This document shows, piece by piece, positions 35,011-44,456 of a stretch of 64,000 nt of DNA. The notes under the pieces were generated by a model that worked only from the letters and a program-made list of their open reading frames with translations, did no database searches and was not told the origin of the DNA. The stretch spans positions 1 through 64,000 of the forward strand of contig NZ_JAPHNA010000004.1 in NCBI RefSeq assembly GCF_026241315.1. The letters run 5' to 3'. The stretch's first letter is position 1; the number at the start of each line of letters is the position of its first letter. The DNA comes from Campylobacter sp. MIT 21-1684 (GTDB taxonomy: Bacteria > Campylobacterota > Campylobacteria > Campylobacterales > Campylobacteraceae). The position numbers and the translations under genes are program-made.

Positions 35011-36212
35011 AACTCAACAAAATCTACCAAGCAAAACAAACAATAGCAAATTTTATCAATAAAACGCCTTTTACCTATTCACAAATTCTAAGTGATTTTT
35101 GCAAAAGTGAGATTTATCTTAAAAGTGAAAATTTACAAATTACTGGTGCATACAAAATACGTGGTGCTTATAACAAAATTGCCAATTTAAACAAAACAGA
35201 AAAGCACAACGGAGTCATTGCTGCAAGTGCTGGAAATCACGCACAGGGAGTAGCAATTAGCGCGAAAAGTTTTGGAATAAAAGCTGTTATTGTAATGCCT
35301 GAATCAACTCCTTTGCTTAAAGTTTTATCTACAAAAAATTTAGGTGCCAAAGTGATACTCAAAGGTGATAATTTCGATGAAGCCTATGCCTTTGCAATTG
35401 CCTGTGCTAAGGAGGAAAATCTTGTTTTCATTCACCCTTTTGAAGATGAATTTGTAATGGCTGGACAAGGTACTTTAATGCTTGAAATGCTTGAATGCGT
35501 AAGCGATTTAGATACTGTCATTGTTCCTGTTGGGGGCGGAGGTCTCATTTGTGGCATAGCAAGTGCAGCAAAACAGATTAATCCTAATATAAAAATAATA
35601 GGTGTAAGTGCTCTGGGTGCACCAGCGATGTTTGAAAGTTTTAAAGCAAAAAAAGTAAAAAATTCACAGAATGTTAGAACTATAGCCGATGGTATAGCTG
35701 TAAGAGATACAAATCCAAAAAATCTTGACATTATACTTAAATGTGTTGATGAATTTGTACAAGTTGATGATGAAGAGATAGCTAATGCTGTACTTTTCTT
35801 GCTTGAAAAACATAAGATTATTGTAGAAGGTGCAGGGGCTGTAGGTGTGGCAGCTCTCATTCATAAAAAAATTGCAACTCATAAAAGTAAAAAAGTTGCT
35901 TTGGTACTTAGCGGTGGGAATATTGATGTGCAAATGCTTAATATCATTATAGAAAAAGGGCTTTTCAAAGCTCATCGTAAGATGCAAATTAATGTTACTC
36001 TTGTTGATAAACCCGGGGCTTTGCTTCAATTGACTGATAGTTTAAAAGCTGCAAATGTCAATATAGTGAAAATTGACTACGATAGATTTTCTACTAAACT
36101 TGATTATGGCGATGCTATGATTTCCATTGTACTTGAAACAAAAGGGCAAGAACATCAAAATAAAGTACGAGCCTTACTTACAAAACACGGGTATAATTTT
36201 TATGAACTTTAA
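35004..36212 (+). CDS. ilvA: threonine dehydratase
   Basis: Deaminates threonine to 2-oxobutyrate for isoleucine synthesis (or for serine/threonine breakdown). The 402-residue PLP enzyme has the PLP lysine in SENLQITGAYKIRGAYNKI, the phosphate-binding GGGGLICGIASAA, and a C-terminal ACT domain (about 325-402, DKPGALLQLTDSLKAANVNIVKI). One ACT copy is the short biosynthetic/catabolic form. I chose the ATG at 35004 following AAAGGAAA; a start at 34959 lies deep in the previous gene. Convergent with truA by 4 bases. Confidence 0.93.
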   Translation: MLELNKIYQAKQTIANFINKTPFTYSQILSDFCKSEIYLKSENLQITGAYKIRGAYNKIANLNKTEKHNGVIAASAGNHAQGVAISAKSFGIKAVIVMPESTPLLKVLSTKNLGAKVILKGDNFDEAYAFAIACAKEENLVFIHPFEDEFVMAGQGTLMLEMLECVSDLDTVIVPVGGGGLICGIASAAKQINPNIKIIGVSALGAPAMFESFKAKKVKNSQNVRTIADGIAVRDTNPKNLDIILKCVDEFVQVDDEEIANAVLFLLEKHKIIVEGAGAVGVAALIHKKIATHKSKKVALVLSGGNIDVQMLNIIIEKGLFKAHRKMQINVTLVDKPGALLQLTDSLKAANVNIVKIDYDRFSTKLDYGDAMISIVLETKGQEHQNKVRALLTKHGYNFYEL

Positions 36213-36931
36213 TAAATTATTCTTGTTAAATACAAACCATTTGGCGGAGCTAAAGTACGGAAATAACACTTTTGTGCCAAAATTTGCTCTAAAAGCTGCT
36301 CTTGATGTAATCTTGATTCTAACACTGCTAAAATGCTTGATACAGTAAGTCTAACTTGAGCCCTTAAAAAACCATTAGCTCTCAATCTAAAAACACTAAA
36401 TCCGTTTTTACTATAAGCTTGAGCAAAAAAAATATGCCTTTTGCTTGTTTTTGCATTGCTTTTTGTTTTGGAAAAATACTTAAAATCGTGTTCGCCAACA
36501 AAATATTGCAACAGCTTGTTCGCTTTGTCTGTATCAAAAGCAGGATAGAAAAAAACAAAAGGAGCTAAAAATGGATTAAAAGTTTGATGGCAAAAAATAT
36601 AACGGTACTCTCTGGCTTTGGCACAAAAACGTACTTCAAAATTATCGCTTACACGTTCAATATTTTTTATATGAATATAAGGATGGGCAAATTTATTGAT
36701 TTGTTTTTTAAGGATAAGAAAGTCATTAAAATGCTCTTTACATTCTACACTTGCAACAGCTCCACTTGCGTGAACACCCTTATCTGTACGCGAAGCAAAC
36801 AATAATGGCGAAGTAATTCCTAAGTGCGCCAAAGCATTTTGTAAGACATCTTGCACACTTTGTTTGTGTGGTTGAGTAGCAGAACCCATAAAAACAGAAC
36901 CATTATAAGCAAAAGTAAGCTTAATCTTCAT
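36209..36931 (-). CDS. truA: TruA, tRNA pseudouridine(38-40) synthase
   Basis: Isomerises U38-U40 in many tRNA anticodon arms. The 240-residue protein has the catalytic aspartate in ASRTDKGVHASGAVAS, the conserved KAREYRYIF segment, and FLRAQVRLTVSSILAVL. It is the last gene of the minus-strand operon headed by glmU and directly abuts the LptF/LptG-like gene upstream. Confidence 0.95.
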   Translation of the reverse strand: MKIKLTFAYNGSVFMGSATQPHKQSVQDVLQNALAHLGITSPLLFASRTDKGVHASGAVASVECKEHFNDFLILKKQINKFAHPYIHIKNIERVSDNFEVRFCAKAREYRYIFCHQTFNPFLAPFVFFYPAFDTDKANKLLQYFVGEHDFKYFSKTKSNAKTSKRHIFFAQAYSKNGFSVFRLRANGFLRAQVRLTVSSILAVLESRLHQEQLLEQILAQKCYFRTLAPPNGLYLTRIIY

Positions 36932-37956
36932 TAGTAGCGACTTAAAATCATTTTCTTAAAACACAACACAGAAGCTATAAAAGTACAAAAGAAAATAACC
37001 GTGCAAGCAAGAAAAGGAGGGGTATAAAAGACACTTAAAAGTCCAAAATATACAGACACAACGCCAAACATTCCAAAATAAATAAAACCTTTTTCATAAC
37101 GGTATGTTACTATACCAAAAGAAAGGGCAAAAAGTGCGCTTGCAAGTGGAAAGAGCGCAATAGTAACATAAATAACAAATTCTTGTGCTCTTTTTTTATT
37201 TGTATGAATATCATTCCAGTATTCATAAAATTTTTTAATAGTTAAATCACCATCGTTAATCTGTGTATTAACAATGAAAGTGTCAAATTCTCCCATAAAA
37301 ACATTTCCATCATTTTCAAAATTATACATTTTTCCTTCCAAAAGCTTAAAGGCAAAACCGTGTTCATTCCTTTGTGCCAAAGCCTGTTTTGCTATAATAA
37401 GTTGTTCTTTATCACCTTCTTGGCTTTTTGGATGATACATAATAATATTTTGATAAGTATTATTTTCTTGTTTTTCTATAAAAACAATCCAATTGAGAAA
37501 TTTTTGACCAAATTCCCCTGTTTTATAGTTGAATTGCACTTGCGTTTTTTTAAAAGTGATGAAATTATCCTGAAGTTCAAATACTATAGGCACCATAACA
37601 AGAGCTATAAAAAGCATTAAAGCACTTACAAAACCTGCGATTTGTAAAAAGAAACGCGCTAAAATTTTAGGTGAAAAACCAAGTGTAAAAAGTACTATGC
37701 TTTCATTTTCCTTAGAAAGACGAAACAAAGTTAAAGCAAGAGCAATAAAAAAACTAATAGGTAAAGTAAAAATGAGAATTCGAGGAAGCATAAACCCGTA
37801 CAATTTTAACAAGTCTAAAAAACTGATTTCTATACTAGAGGTTAATCGGGCAAGCTGAATAAAAAACACCATAGAAACTATACCGAAAAGAACAAGAAAG
37901 AGAGAAATATAGGTGCTTAGAAAATGATTTAAAATATATCTGAAAATAAGTTTCAC
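36931..37956 (-). CDS. LptF/LptG family LPS export permease
   Basis: A 341-residue inner-membrane permease subunit of the LPS transport ABC system. It has three N-terminal membrane helices (about 12-34, 52-75, 96-121), a long periplasmic domain (about 122-270) and three C-terminal helices. The N-terminal pattern (LIFRYILNHFL, FMLPRILIFTLPISFFIALALTLFRLSKENE) is typical. Which of LptF or LptG it is cannot be told by eye. It shares a 4-base overlap with the prepilin peptidase gene. Confidence 0.9.
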   Translation of the reverse strand: MKLIFRYILNHFLSTYISLFLVLFGIVSMVFFIQLARLTSSIEISFLDLLKLYGFMLPRILIFTLPISFFIALALTLFRLSKENESIVLFTLGFSPKILARFFLQIAGFVSALMLFIALVMVPIVFELQDNFITFKKTQVQFNYKTGEFGQKFLNWIVFIEKQENNTYQNIIMYHPKSQEGDKEQLIIAKQALAQRNEHGFAFKLLEGKMYNFENDGNVFMGEFDTFIVNTQINDGDLTIKKFYEYWNDIHTNKKRAQEFVIYVTIALFPLASALFALSFGIVTYRYEKGFIYFGMFGVVSVYFGLLSVFYTPPFLACTVIFFCTFIASVLCFKKMILSRY

Positions 37957-38765
37957 AATATATCCTTATAGGGAAAAAACAAATATACTAAAAATGCAAA
38001 AGAAAGAAAAGGTAAAAAAGCGAGTTCCTTTTCATTTTTCCAAAGAAAAAAAGGAAGGGAAAAAATTCCTGCAAGAACAAAAATAACAAAGGCAGATTTT
38101 ATACCCAAAAGTCCTGCAAAAGAAGCTAAAACAATAATATCAGCATCGCCTAAATTTTCTTGGATGTGTTTTGTATTGATATTTTTTACAAAAGCTACAC
38201 TATTTTTTAGTAAAAACACAAAACCTGCGAAAAAAAAAGCATTTGAGAAAAAACCTCCATTACAATTTTCAAAAAGAAAAAAATAAGCAAATTCGTCCGT
38301 ATCAAACGCTAAACACAAGGCGAAAAAAAATACAGTCCAAAGTAAAAATTGTGGCACAGCCTTAAGTTGCCAATCAATAAGAGAAAGTAAAAAAAGAGCA
38401 AAAAGAAAGAAAAGAAAAAAAATAAAATTCCAAATGCTAAATTCTATGCAGTCAAGCCAAAAAGCTAAAAAAGCAAACCAAACCAAAACTCCACCAAAAA
38501 CCTCTCCTAAAAAATTGAAAAAAGGAATTGTACTGCCACAATGTCTGCATTTTGCCTTTAAAAAAAGATAAGAAAAAAAAGGAATGAGTTCATAAATCTG
38601 TAAAGTCTTTCCACATACAAAACAAAAAGAACGTTGGGAAAAAAGTGCCTTATTATTACAAATTCTGCTTGCAAAACTAACACAAAATGATCCCAAACAC
38701 AAACCAAAGACAGTTAAAAGTATGGAAAAAATGAAAAAATTTTCTTTTAAAAACTCACTTGCCAA
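37953..38765 (-). CDS. type IV prepilin peptidase (A24 family)
   Basis: A 270-residue polytopic membrane peptidase that cleaves and N-methylates prepilin-like leader peptides, probably for the Campylobacter DNA-uptake or type II-like system. The cytosolic loop contains the zinc tetrad CFVCGKTLQIYELIPFFSY and CRHCGSTIPF; the two catalytic aspartates sit in LSLIDWQLKAVP and NLGDADIIVLASFAG. It overlaps uppS and lptF/G-like gene ends. From memory C. jejuni has a competence-linked prepilin peptidase at this position. Confidence 0.93.
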   Translation of the reverse strand: MASEFLKENFFIFSILLTVFGLCLGSFCVSFASRICNNKALFSQRSFCFVCGKTLQIYELIPFFSYLFLKAKCRHCGSTIPFFNFLGEVFGGVLVWFAFLAFWLDCIEFSIWNFIFFLFFLFALFLLSLIDWQLKAVPQFLLWTVFFFALCLAFDTDEFAYFFLFENCNGGFFSNAFFFAGFVFLLKNSVAFVKNINTKHIQENLGDADIIVLASFAGLLGIKSAFVIFVLAGIFSLPFFLWKNEKELAFLPFLSFAFLVYLFFPYKDIL

Positions 38766-39426
38766 AATTTCTCTCTCTTAATCTGAATTCTCGTATAATT
38801 TTCTTAAATTCTCTTTTAGTAAGTCCGGGAAAGAGAGTTTCACTAAAGCAAATTTCAGCATAGGAGCTTTGCCAAAGCAAAAAATTTGAAAGACGTTTAG
38901 CAGCTCCAACTCGAAGCATCAAATCCACATCTAAAGGCAGATCCAAATTTTCAGTAATAGTATTTTCGTTGATTGGCAAACCCTTTTCTATTACCTGTTT
39001 GACAGAACGTACTATTTCATCTCTTGATCCATAGCTAATGGCTAAATTCACACATAATTTAGAACAGTATTGAGTCTTTTTTTCCAAAAAAGCAATTTTT
39101 TCACAAATTGCACTTTGAAGTCTCGTTAAATCCCCGATAGCCAAAAAACGTACTCCATTTTTTTCAAATTCTTCCAATGCCTCGTCTAAACAACGGTCTA
39201 AAAGTTCAAAAATAAAAGCTATTTCTTCTTTAGGTCTTTTCCAATTTTCGGTACTAAAAGCAAAAAGCGTTAATTGCAAAATGCCCTCTTCTATACAAAC
39301 TTCGATAAGTTTTTGCATAGTCTTTACCCCTTTAGAATAGCCAAATTTTGCTAAAAAGCCTTTAGCTTTCGCCCATCGTCTATTCCCATCCATAACGACT
39401 GCGAGATGTTTTAGTTCATTCATCAT
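38755..39426 (-). CDS. uppS: UppS, undecaprenyl diphosphate synthase
   Basis: Makes the C55 lipid carrier precursor for peptidoglycan and glycan assembly. The 223-residue cis-prenyltransferase has the signature MDGNRRWAKAKG near the N terminus, AFSTENWKRPKEEI, and a C-terminal DLMLRVGAAKRLSNFLLWQ with the RxG and SNFL motifs. I take the ATG at 39426, which overlaps the upstream stop by one base (TGATG); the frame also allows a TTG one codon earlier. Part of the glmU operon. Confidence 0.95.
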   Translation of the reverse strand: MMNELKHLAVVMDGNRRWAKAKGFLAKFGYSKGVKTMQKLIEVCIEEGILQLTLFAFSTENWKRPKEEIAFIFELLDRCLDEALEEFEKNGVRFLAIGDLTRLQSAICEKIAFLEKKTQYCSKLCVNLAISYGSRDEIVRSVKQVIEKGLPINENTITENLDLPLDVDLMLRVGAAKRLSNFLLWQSSYAEICFSETLFPGLTKREFKKIIREFRLRERNFGK

Positions 39427-40037
39427 CAACCTTTAAAATCAAATAAAGCCCCAAATTCAAATAAAGGTTTGATATTATCTTGTTGCAAAACCTTATATTG
39501 TAAATGTTTGCTTAAAAAATGGCACACTTTTGGAAAAGGAGAAAAAACAGACACAGAATTTGTTTCATAAAGTATCTTCAAAGCTCCAAATACACTGAAG
39601 TATAAATAAAGCTCTAAAACTTGCTCATTTTTTTTCATTTGAAAAACACAAGCTTTGTTTTCAAAGACAAAAGGTATATGATAAATATTTTCAAAACTCG
39701 CAAAAAGCATTTCTTTAAAAATCTGATATTTTTCTTGATTTGTACATTTTATAAGTTCGCTGATTATAGTATTTTTAAAATCAAGATTCTCTTCTAAAAT
39801 CCCAACTATAAGAGCTAAACCTTCTTCAAAAAAATGTAATTTGGGGCATTTTACAAGATGCTTGAAATGCACTACGCCACCTTTATATGTATATAATTCT
39901 GCCAGATATTGAGCACCAACTTCAAGCTCTACCATACTTTTTGTACGGACTTTTTTATGATTTAACTGCAAGGTATAATGCCATAGAGAGGATTTTTCTA
40001 AAACCTTCATTTGTAGAGGTAAAGTTGCATTAATCAT
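39426..40037 (-). CDS. hypothetical protein in the uppS-coaBC operon
   Basis: A 203-residue cytoplasmic protein with alternating beta and helix segments. Notable stretches are SLWHYTLQLNHKKVRTKS (first strand), ELYTYKGGVVHFKHLVKCPK and the helix KNTIISELIKCTNQEKYQIF. No catalytic motif is visible. It sits between coaBC (4-base overlap) and uppS (1-base overlap), matching a conserved hypothetical of the C. jejuni region (from memory). Tight coupling suggests a real protein; function unknown. Confidence 0.7.
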   Translation of the reverse strand: MINATLPLQMKVLEKSSLWHYTLQLNHKKVRTKSMVELEVGAQYLAELYTYKGGVVHFKHLVKCPKLHFFEEGLALIVGILEENLDFKNTIISELIKCTNQEKYQIFKEMLFASFENIYHIPFVFENKACVFQMKKNEQVLELYLYFSVFGALKILYETNSVSVFSPFPKVCHFLSKHLQYKVLQQDNIKPLFEFGALFDFKG

Positions 40038-41191
40038 AATTTTTCACACATTTTTGCAAGTTCAAAACCAAGTTTCTCTTTACTTTTGAAACCCGTTTTT
40101 TGAGAGCTAGTATGGGTAATACAGTAAAGCTCATTTTCATCACTTCCAAAATGATTTTTTTGACCCAAAATATTTAAACATACCATATCAAGTTTTTTTT
40201 GCGAAAGAGAATTTTTAGCATTTTGTAAAGCATTGGTTTTTTCAACTTCCATTTTAAAACCTATTTTTTTTCCTTTAAAAGGAATCTTAGTTAATAAATC
40301 TTCATTAGGTTGTAAATACAAATTCAAACCATTGCTATAAGCATTCTTCTTAATTTTCCCTTCTTGATACTCTGGTACAAAATCACTTACCGCAGCTGCC
40401 ATTATCCAAAAATCAGCCTTTTTAAGATGTTTCTTTAAAAGACTTTTTAATTCTTTTGAATCTTGAAAAGAGTAAAGCTCATAAGGCGTGTTAAAAAAGA
40501 CAGAGCTTAAAAATATAGTTTTAGCACCCAAATAATAAAAAGCATCAGCGATAGCTTTTGCCATCTTTCCGCTTGAAAAGTTAGTCAGACAACGAACATC
40601 ATCAATTTTTTCTCGCGTTGGACCGCCTGTAACAACAATAGTCTTATTCGACCAAAAATCTTCTTTTAAAAGCTTTCTCTTAACCAAAGAAACAATGCTA
40701 GAAATTTCAGCCATAGCTCCTACACCTTCATCTTTACAAGCAAGAATCTTAGAGATTGGAGGGATAACAATAGCACCATTTTTTTCAAGCAAATGTAAAG
40801 AATTTTGAGTGCTAAAATGAAAAAACATTGTCGTATTTGCTGCTGGAGCTACTAAAAGGGGGGCTTTTGAAGCAATAAGTGTTTGTATGAAAAGTGTATC
40901 GCTTATGCCTAATGCGAGTTTATTGATTGAATTTATAGTTGCTGGGGCAAAAAGTACTACATCAACATCCTTTGTAAAAGCTATGTGATTCTTTGTGTTA
41001 AACCAAGATTCATTTTCCTCGCACAGTACTTCATCTGCCAAAGCTTCAAAACTCATCTTGCTTGCAAATTTTAAAACCCCATTGCTTAACAATACTTTTA
41101 CTCTAAAATTTTCTTTTTTAAAGAAGGAGAGAAGTTCATAGGCTTTATAAAATGCTATACTCCCACTTACAGCTATAAGTATGGTTTTCAT
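40034..41191 (-). CDS. coaBC: CoaBC, phosphopantothenoylcysteine synthetase/decarboxylase
   Basis: Carries two steps of CoA synthesis: ligation of cysteine to 4'-phosphopantothenate and its decarboxylation. The 385-residue protein has an N-terminal flavoprotein decarboxylase part (about 1-175, VSGSIAFYKAYELLSFF, APATINSINKLALG, AAPAANTTMFFHF) and a C-terminal synthetase (about 185-385, VTGGPTREKIDDVRCLTNFSSG, AAVSDFVPEYQEGKIKK). It is the second gene of the glmU operon (4-base overlaps both sides). Confidence 0.95.
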   Translation of the reverse strand: MKTILIAVSGSIAFYKAYELLSFFKKENFRVKVLLSNGVLKFASKMSFEALADEVLCEENESWFNTKNHIAFTKDVDVVLFAPATINSINKLALGISDTLFIQTLIASKAPLLVAPAANTTMFFHFSTQNSLHLLEKNGAIVIPPISKILACKDEGVGAMAEISSIVSLVKRKLLKEDFWSNKTIVVTGGPTREKIDDVRCLTNFSSGKMAKAIADAFYYLGAKTIFLSSVFFNTPYELYSFQDSKELKSLLKKHLKKADFWIMAAAVSDFVPEYQEGKIKKNAYSNGLNLYLQPNEDLLTKIPFKGKKIGFKMEVEKTNALQNAKNSLSQKKLDMVCLNILGQKNHFGSDENELYCITHTSSQKTGFKSKEKLGFELAKMCEKL

Positions 41192-42477
41192 TTTTTAAAT
41201 TTCTTATCAAAATAATTAGAGATAATTTTTTTTTCAGCCCTATTAATAAAAAGCGATCCTTCTGCCACATCGCAAGTTACAGTACTTCCAGCTGCTATAA
41301 CACATCTATTAGCGATATTTACAGGAGCTATAAATTGTACATCAGAACCCACAAAAACATTTTTTCCTATAACTGTCTTGTGTTTTTTTATCCCATCATA
41401 ATTACAAGTAATGCACCCACAACCTATATTTGTCCCCTCTCCTATCTCACAATCACCCAAATAACTTAAATGTCCGGCTTTAACACCTGTAAGCTTGGCT
41501 TTTTTACATTCAACAAAATTTCCTATATGTGTCTTTCTAAGCTCACATCCCGGTCTTAAATGTGCCAATGGACCAATATCACTATCTTCAACAAAAGAAT
41601 TCTCAATCACACTGGAACTTTTAATGATTGAATTAATAATTGTACTTTTTCCTTCAATACGTACATTTTCATACACCTCACATTCGCCGATAAATTCTAC
41701 ATCGCAAGAAATAAAACTTGTATGAGGCAGATGAAAAATAACTCCTTGTTCTGACCAATACTTTTTTAATTTTTCTTGTAAAAAATTCTCAGCTTTGCTT
41801 AATTCAAATTTATCGTTGATACCCATAAATTCATTTTCATCAACAAAGACAGCTTTCACTTTCAATCTTTTTTTACCTACAAGCTCTATTATATCAGTGA
41901 GGTAATACTCTGATGTTGTATTGTTTTGTGTGATTAATGGCAGATTTTCTGCCAAAACTGTCCTTGTGAGAACATAAACACCTGCATTACATAGAGTAAT
42001 TTGTTTTTGCATTGCATTCGCATCTTTCGCTTCGATTATTTTTTTAACATTTTCACCTTCAAGTATCACTCTGCCGTAATTTTTTGGCTCATTTGTTTGA
42101 AAAACTGCCACATTTAAAGGCGAATCACTAGTAAGTAACTTCTTAAGACTTGAAAGTTCAACTAAAGGCATATCTCCACAAAGTATCAGTACTTTTTCAT
42201 TAAGAGCCTGGTAGTTTCTTAAAGCACCTGCGGTACCGGGGAAATGAATCAAATCCTGTTCTACAAATCGAGTTTGTGGAAAATATTTGCAAATTTCTTC
42301 TTTAATTTTTTCTTTTTGGTGCGATACTGCCACAGTAACATCATTACTCAAACTAAAGGCTTTTTCCAAAATATGTAAAATCATACTCTTTTGACAAAGC
42401 TCCTGCAAAACTTTTGGCTTTTCAGATTTCATTCTTGTGCCAAGACCAGCTGCTAAGATAATAATAGAAGTCTTCAT
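41188..42477 (-). CDS. glmU: GlmU, N-acetylglucosamine-1-phosphate uridyltransferase
   Basis: Makes UDP-GlcNAc, precursor for peptidoglycan, LOS and the N- and O-linked glycans of Campylobacter. The 429 residues have the uridyltransferase signature LAAGLGTRMKSEKPKVLQEL with GTAGALRNY, then a left-handed beta-helix acetyltransferase domain (about 245-429) with repeating hexapeptides such as IGNFVECKKAKLTGVKAGHL and GCGCITCNYDGIKKHKTVIG. First gene of the operon running down to truA; divergent from fliP. Confidence 0.97.
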   Translation of the reverse strand: MKTSIIILAAGLGTRMKSEKPKVLQELCQKSMILHILEKAFSLSNDVTVAVSHQKEKIKEEICKYFPQTRFVEQDLIHFPGTAGALRNYQALNEKVLILCGDMPLVELSSLKKLLTSDSPLNVAVFQTNEPKNYGRVILEGENVKKIIEAKDANAMQKQITLCNAGVYVLTRTVLAENLPLITQNNTTSEYYLTDIIELVGKKRLKVKAVFVDENEFMGINDKFELSKAENFLQEKLKKYWSEQGVIFHLPHTSFISCDVEFIGECEVYENVRIEGKSTIINSIIKSSSVIENSFVEDSDIGPLAHLRPGCELRKTHIGNFVECKKAKLTGVKAGHLSYLGDCEIGEGTNIGCGCITCNYDGIKKHKTVIGKNVFVGSDVQFIAPVNIANRCVIAAGSTVTCDVAEGSLFINRAEKKIISNYFDKKFKK

Positions 42478-42561
42478 TGCTTATAACCATTTTATTTTTC
42501 ATAATTTTAACATTTTAATATTAATTTTTTACAGCTAAGAAAAGCTAAAATCATTTTTAGA

Positions 42562-42567
42562 TACAAT
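42562..42567 (+). promoter_or_regulatory. candidate -10 for fliP
   Basis: TACAAT in TTAGATACAATAAG, 30 bases before the GTG of fliP. AAGG lies 12 bases before the start. Confidence 0.45.
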
Positions 42568-42597
42568 AAGCTTCGTAATTTTCAACAAGGTTTTATT

Positions 42598-43335
42598 GTG
42601 AAAAAAGTTTTTTTTCTTATTTTAATAAATGTTAGTTTAATGTTTGGAGCAGAAGTAACTATACCAACAGTCAATTTAAGCCTTAGCGCCCCAAACACTC
42701 CTACACAACTTGTAACAACGCTTAATATTGTAATAGTATTAACCATACTTGCTCTTGCTCCAAGTATTATTTTTGCAATGACTTCTTTTTTAAGACTTAT
42801 CATAGTTTTTTCTTTTTTACGACAAGCTATGGGGACTCAAAGTATGCCACCAAATACTATTTTAGTAAGTCTAGCACTTATTTTAACTTTTTTTATTATG
42901 GAGCCTGTAGCAACAAAATCTTATAATGAAGGTATTAAGCCCTATTTAGCAGAAGAAATAGGATATGAGGACGCTTTCATACGAGCAGCAAAACCGTTTA
43001 AAGATTTTATGCTTAAAAATACAAGAGAAAAAGATTTAGCACTCTTTTACCGTATCCGCAACTTGCCCAATCCTCAAACTATCGATGATGTTCCACTTAG
43101 TGTACTTGTTCCAGCCTTTATGATTTCAGAATTTAAAACTGCATTTGAAATAGGTTTTCTGATTTATCTCCCTTTTTTAGTCATTGATATGGTTGTAAGC
43201 TCTGTATTAATGGCTATGGGTATGATGATGTTACCGCCTGTAATGATCTCTCTGCCTTTTAAACTTCTCATTTTCGTACTCGTTGATGGATGGAATTTGC
43301 TTGTACAAAGACTAGTTGAAAGTTTTGTTCCATAA
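42598..43335 (+). CDS. fliP: FliP, flagellar type III export apparatus protein
   Basis: Core export-gate subunit of the flagellar type III secretion system. The 245 residues begin with a cleavable signal sequence (KKVFFLILINVSLMFGAE) and include the SFLRLIIVFSFLRQAMGTQSMPPN signature and FMISEFKTAFEIGFLIYLPFLVIDMVVSSVLMAMGMMMLPP. Starts at GTG. It is convergent with the MFS gene of the accessory cluster (14-base gap) and marks the end of the conserved C. jejuni-like block. Confidence 0.96.
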   Translation: MKKVFFLILINVSLMFGAEVTIPTVNLSLSAPNTPTQLVTTLNIVIVLTILALAPSIIFAMTSFLRLIIVFSFLRQAMGTQSMPPNTILVSLALILTFFIMEPVATKSYNEGIKPYLAEEIGYEDAFIRAAKPFKDFMLKNTREKDLALFYRIRNLPNPQTIDDVPLSVLVPAFMISEFKTAFEIGFLIYLPFLVIDMVVSSVLMAMGMMMLPPVMISLPFKLLIFVLVDGWNLLVQRLVESFVP

Positions 43336-43349
43336 AGTAATACAAGTCT

Positions 43350-44456
43350 TTATCCATTTTTTGTTTTAAGAGGAAGCAATAAAGAGATTAAAATTGCAAA
43401 AGCAAAAGGAATAATATAATTTATACTTACCTTGTCATAAAAGATTAAAAGACTGATAACGATAAGAAAAAAAGAATATGAATTTGCCTTAGAAACCAAA
43501 GTTCCGACAATATAAGCTTCATATTTTTGTGCTAAAACACTTCTAATAAATATTCTACTTATATTAAAACAAAGTCCCAATATAAAAACAGAAACTATTT
43601 TAAAAATAAAATTTTCTAAAAAGCTCCAAAAAACAATAGCTACTATAAGAAATACTACACTCATTTTATACTGAATAAAAAGCTGATAAAACATTTTTTT
43701 AGCAAGCAAAATACTAGAAAATATCATACCTAATCCCATAGCAGCATCTAAAATTCCAACTTCTATCATATCACCTTTATGATAAGCAACTTGCACAGGA
43801 AGCATAAAATTGAAAAGTGCCAAAGTTGGCCATATAAAAATCAAAGCACACTCTAGTCCTGTTAATTGTATTTTTGTATCTCTTTTCAATTCTTCTTTTA
43901 ATTCCTCATTTGCTATCTCTTCTTTATGAGATAAAAAGAAAGTGCTAAAAAATAAAAATAAAAAAATCAAGGAACTCATCAAAATAACTTCTTTAGGATT
44001 ATGTTTAAAGATAAAAGCTGCTACAACAGGTCCTAACATTAAACTTATTTGATTTACACTCATAGAAAAGGAACTGAATTGAAGAATTTTCTGCTGGGAA
44101 TACTTTTTAGCCAAAGCTACAAACCACATTTCCCAACTCGATTCCATAATGAAAAAGAAGAACCAAAGAGTAGTATTTAAACAAAGAATTACAATATGAT
44201 TATGAGCAAAAAATAACAAGAAAGAAACAAAAAAAGAGGCTAAAAGAGCATAACTTGTAAGCTTTAATCCGCTTAACTGCTTTTTATTTTTATAAAATAA
44301 AGGTACAAGTATAGCCGGAACAAAAGTAAGTGCAACTAAAACAGCAAGATAGAAAGGAGTATTGTTTTCTACAAGCATTAGCCAATTAATAGCAAGAATT
44401 AAAGCTCCGCAACTTAAACGATAAAGTGCAGAGAGGAATACATAAAGATACATCAC
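43350..44456 (-). CDS. MFS transporter of the ligase/methyltransferase cluster
   Basis: A 368-residue major facilitator with about 12 helices and a cytosolic loop KEEIANEELKEELKRDTKIQ at about 175-195. The N-terminal half contains SSWEMWFVALAKKYSQQKIL and MSVNQISLMLGPVVAAFIF, which lie where MFS exporters have their helix 4-5 region. Its start overlaps the stop of the ATP-grasp gene by 4 bases, so it is the last gene of a three-gene operon. I infer that it exports the cluster's product. It is not part of the conserved C. jejuni order I know at fliP. Confidence 0.82.
   Translation of the reverse strand: MMYLYVFLSALYRLSCGALILAINWLMLVENNTPFYLAVLVALTFVPAILVPLFYKNKKQLSGLKLTSYALLASFFVSFLLFFAHNHIVILCLNTTLWFFFFIMESSWEMWFVALAKKYSQQKILQFSSFSMSVNQISLMLGPVVAAFIFKHNPKEVILMSSLIFLFLFFSTFFLSHKEEIANEELKEELKRDTKIQLTGLECALIFIWPTLALFNFMLPVQVAYHKGDMIEVGILDAAMGLGMIFSSILLAKKMFYQLFIQYKMSVVFLIVAIVFWSFLENFIFKIVSVFILGLCFNISRIFIRSVLAQKYEAYIVGTLVSKANSYSFFLIVISLLIFYDKVSINYIIPFAFAILISLLLPLKTKNG

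Noticed and set aside
35432-35860. Open frame of 142 codons opposite ilvA.
   Set aside because: Antisense shadow of the conserved PLP enzyme core; Ser/Thr/Pro-rich as expected from mirrored codons, no start signal.
40855-40863. Run of six G in coaBC as a possible phase-variable tract.
   Set aside because: Six is below the usual length for slippage in Campylobacter, and it codes for conserved residues of a core enzyme.
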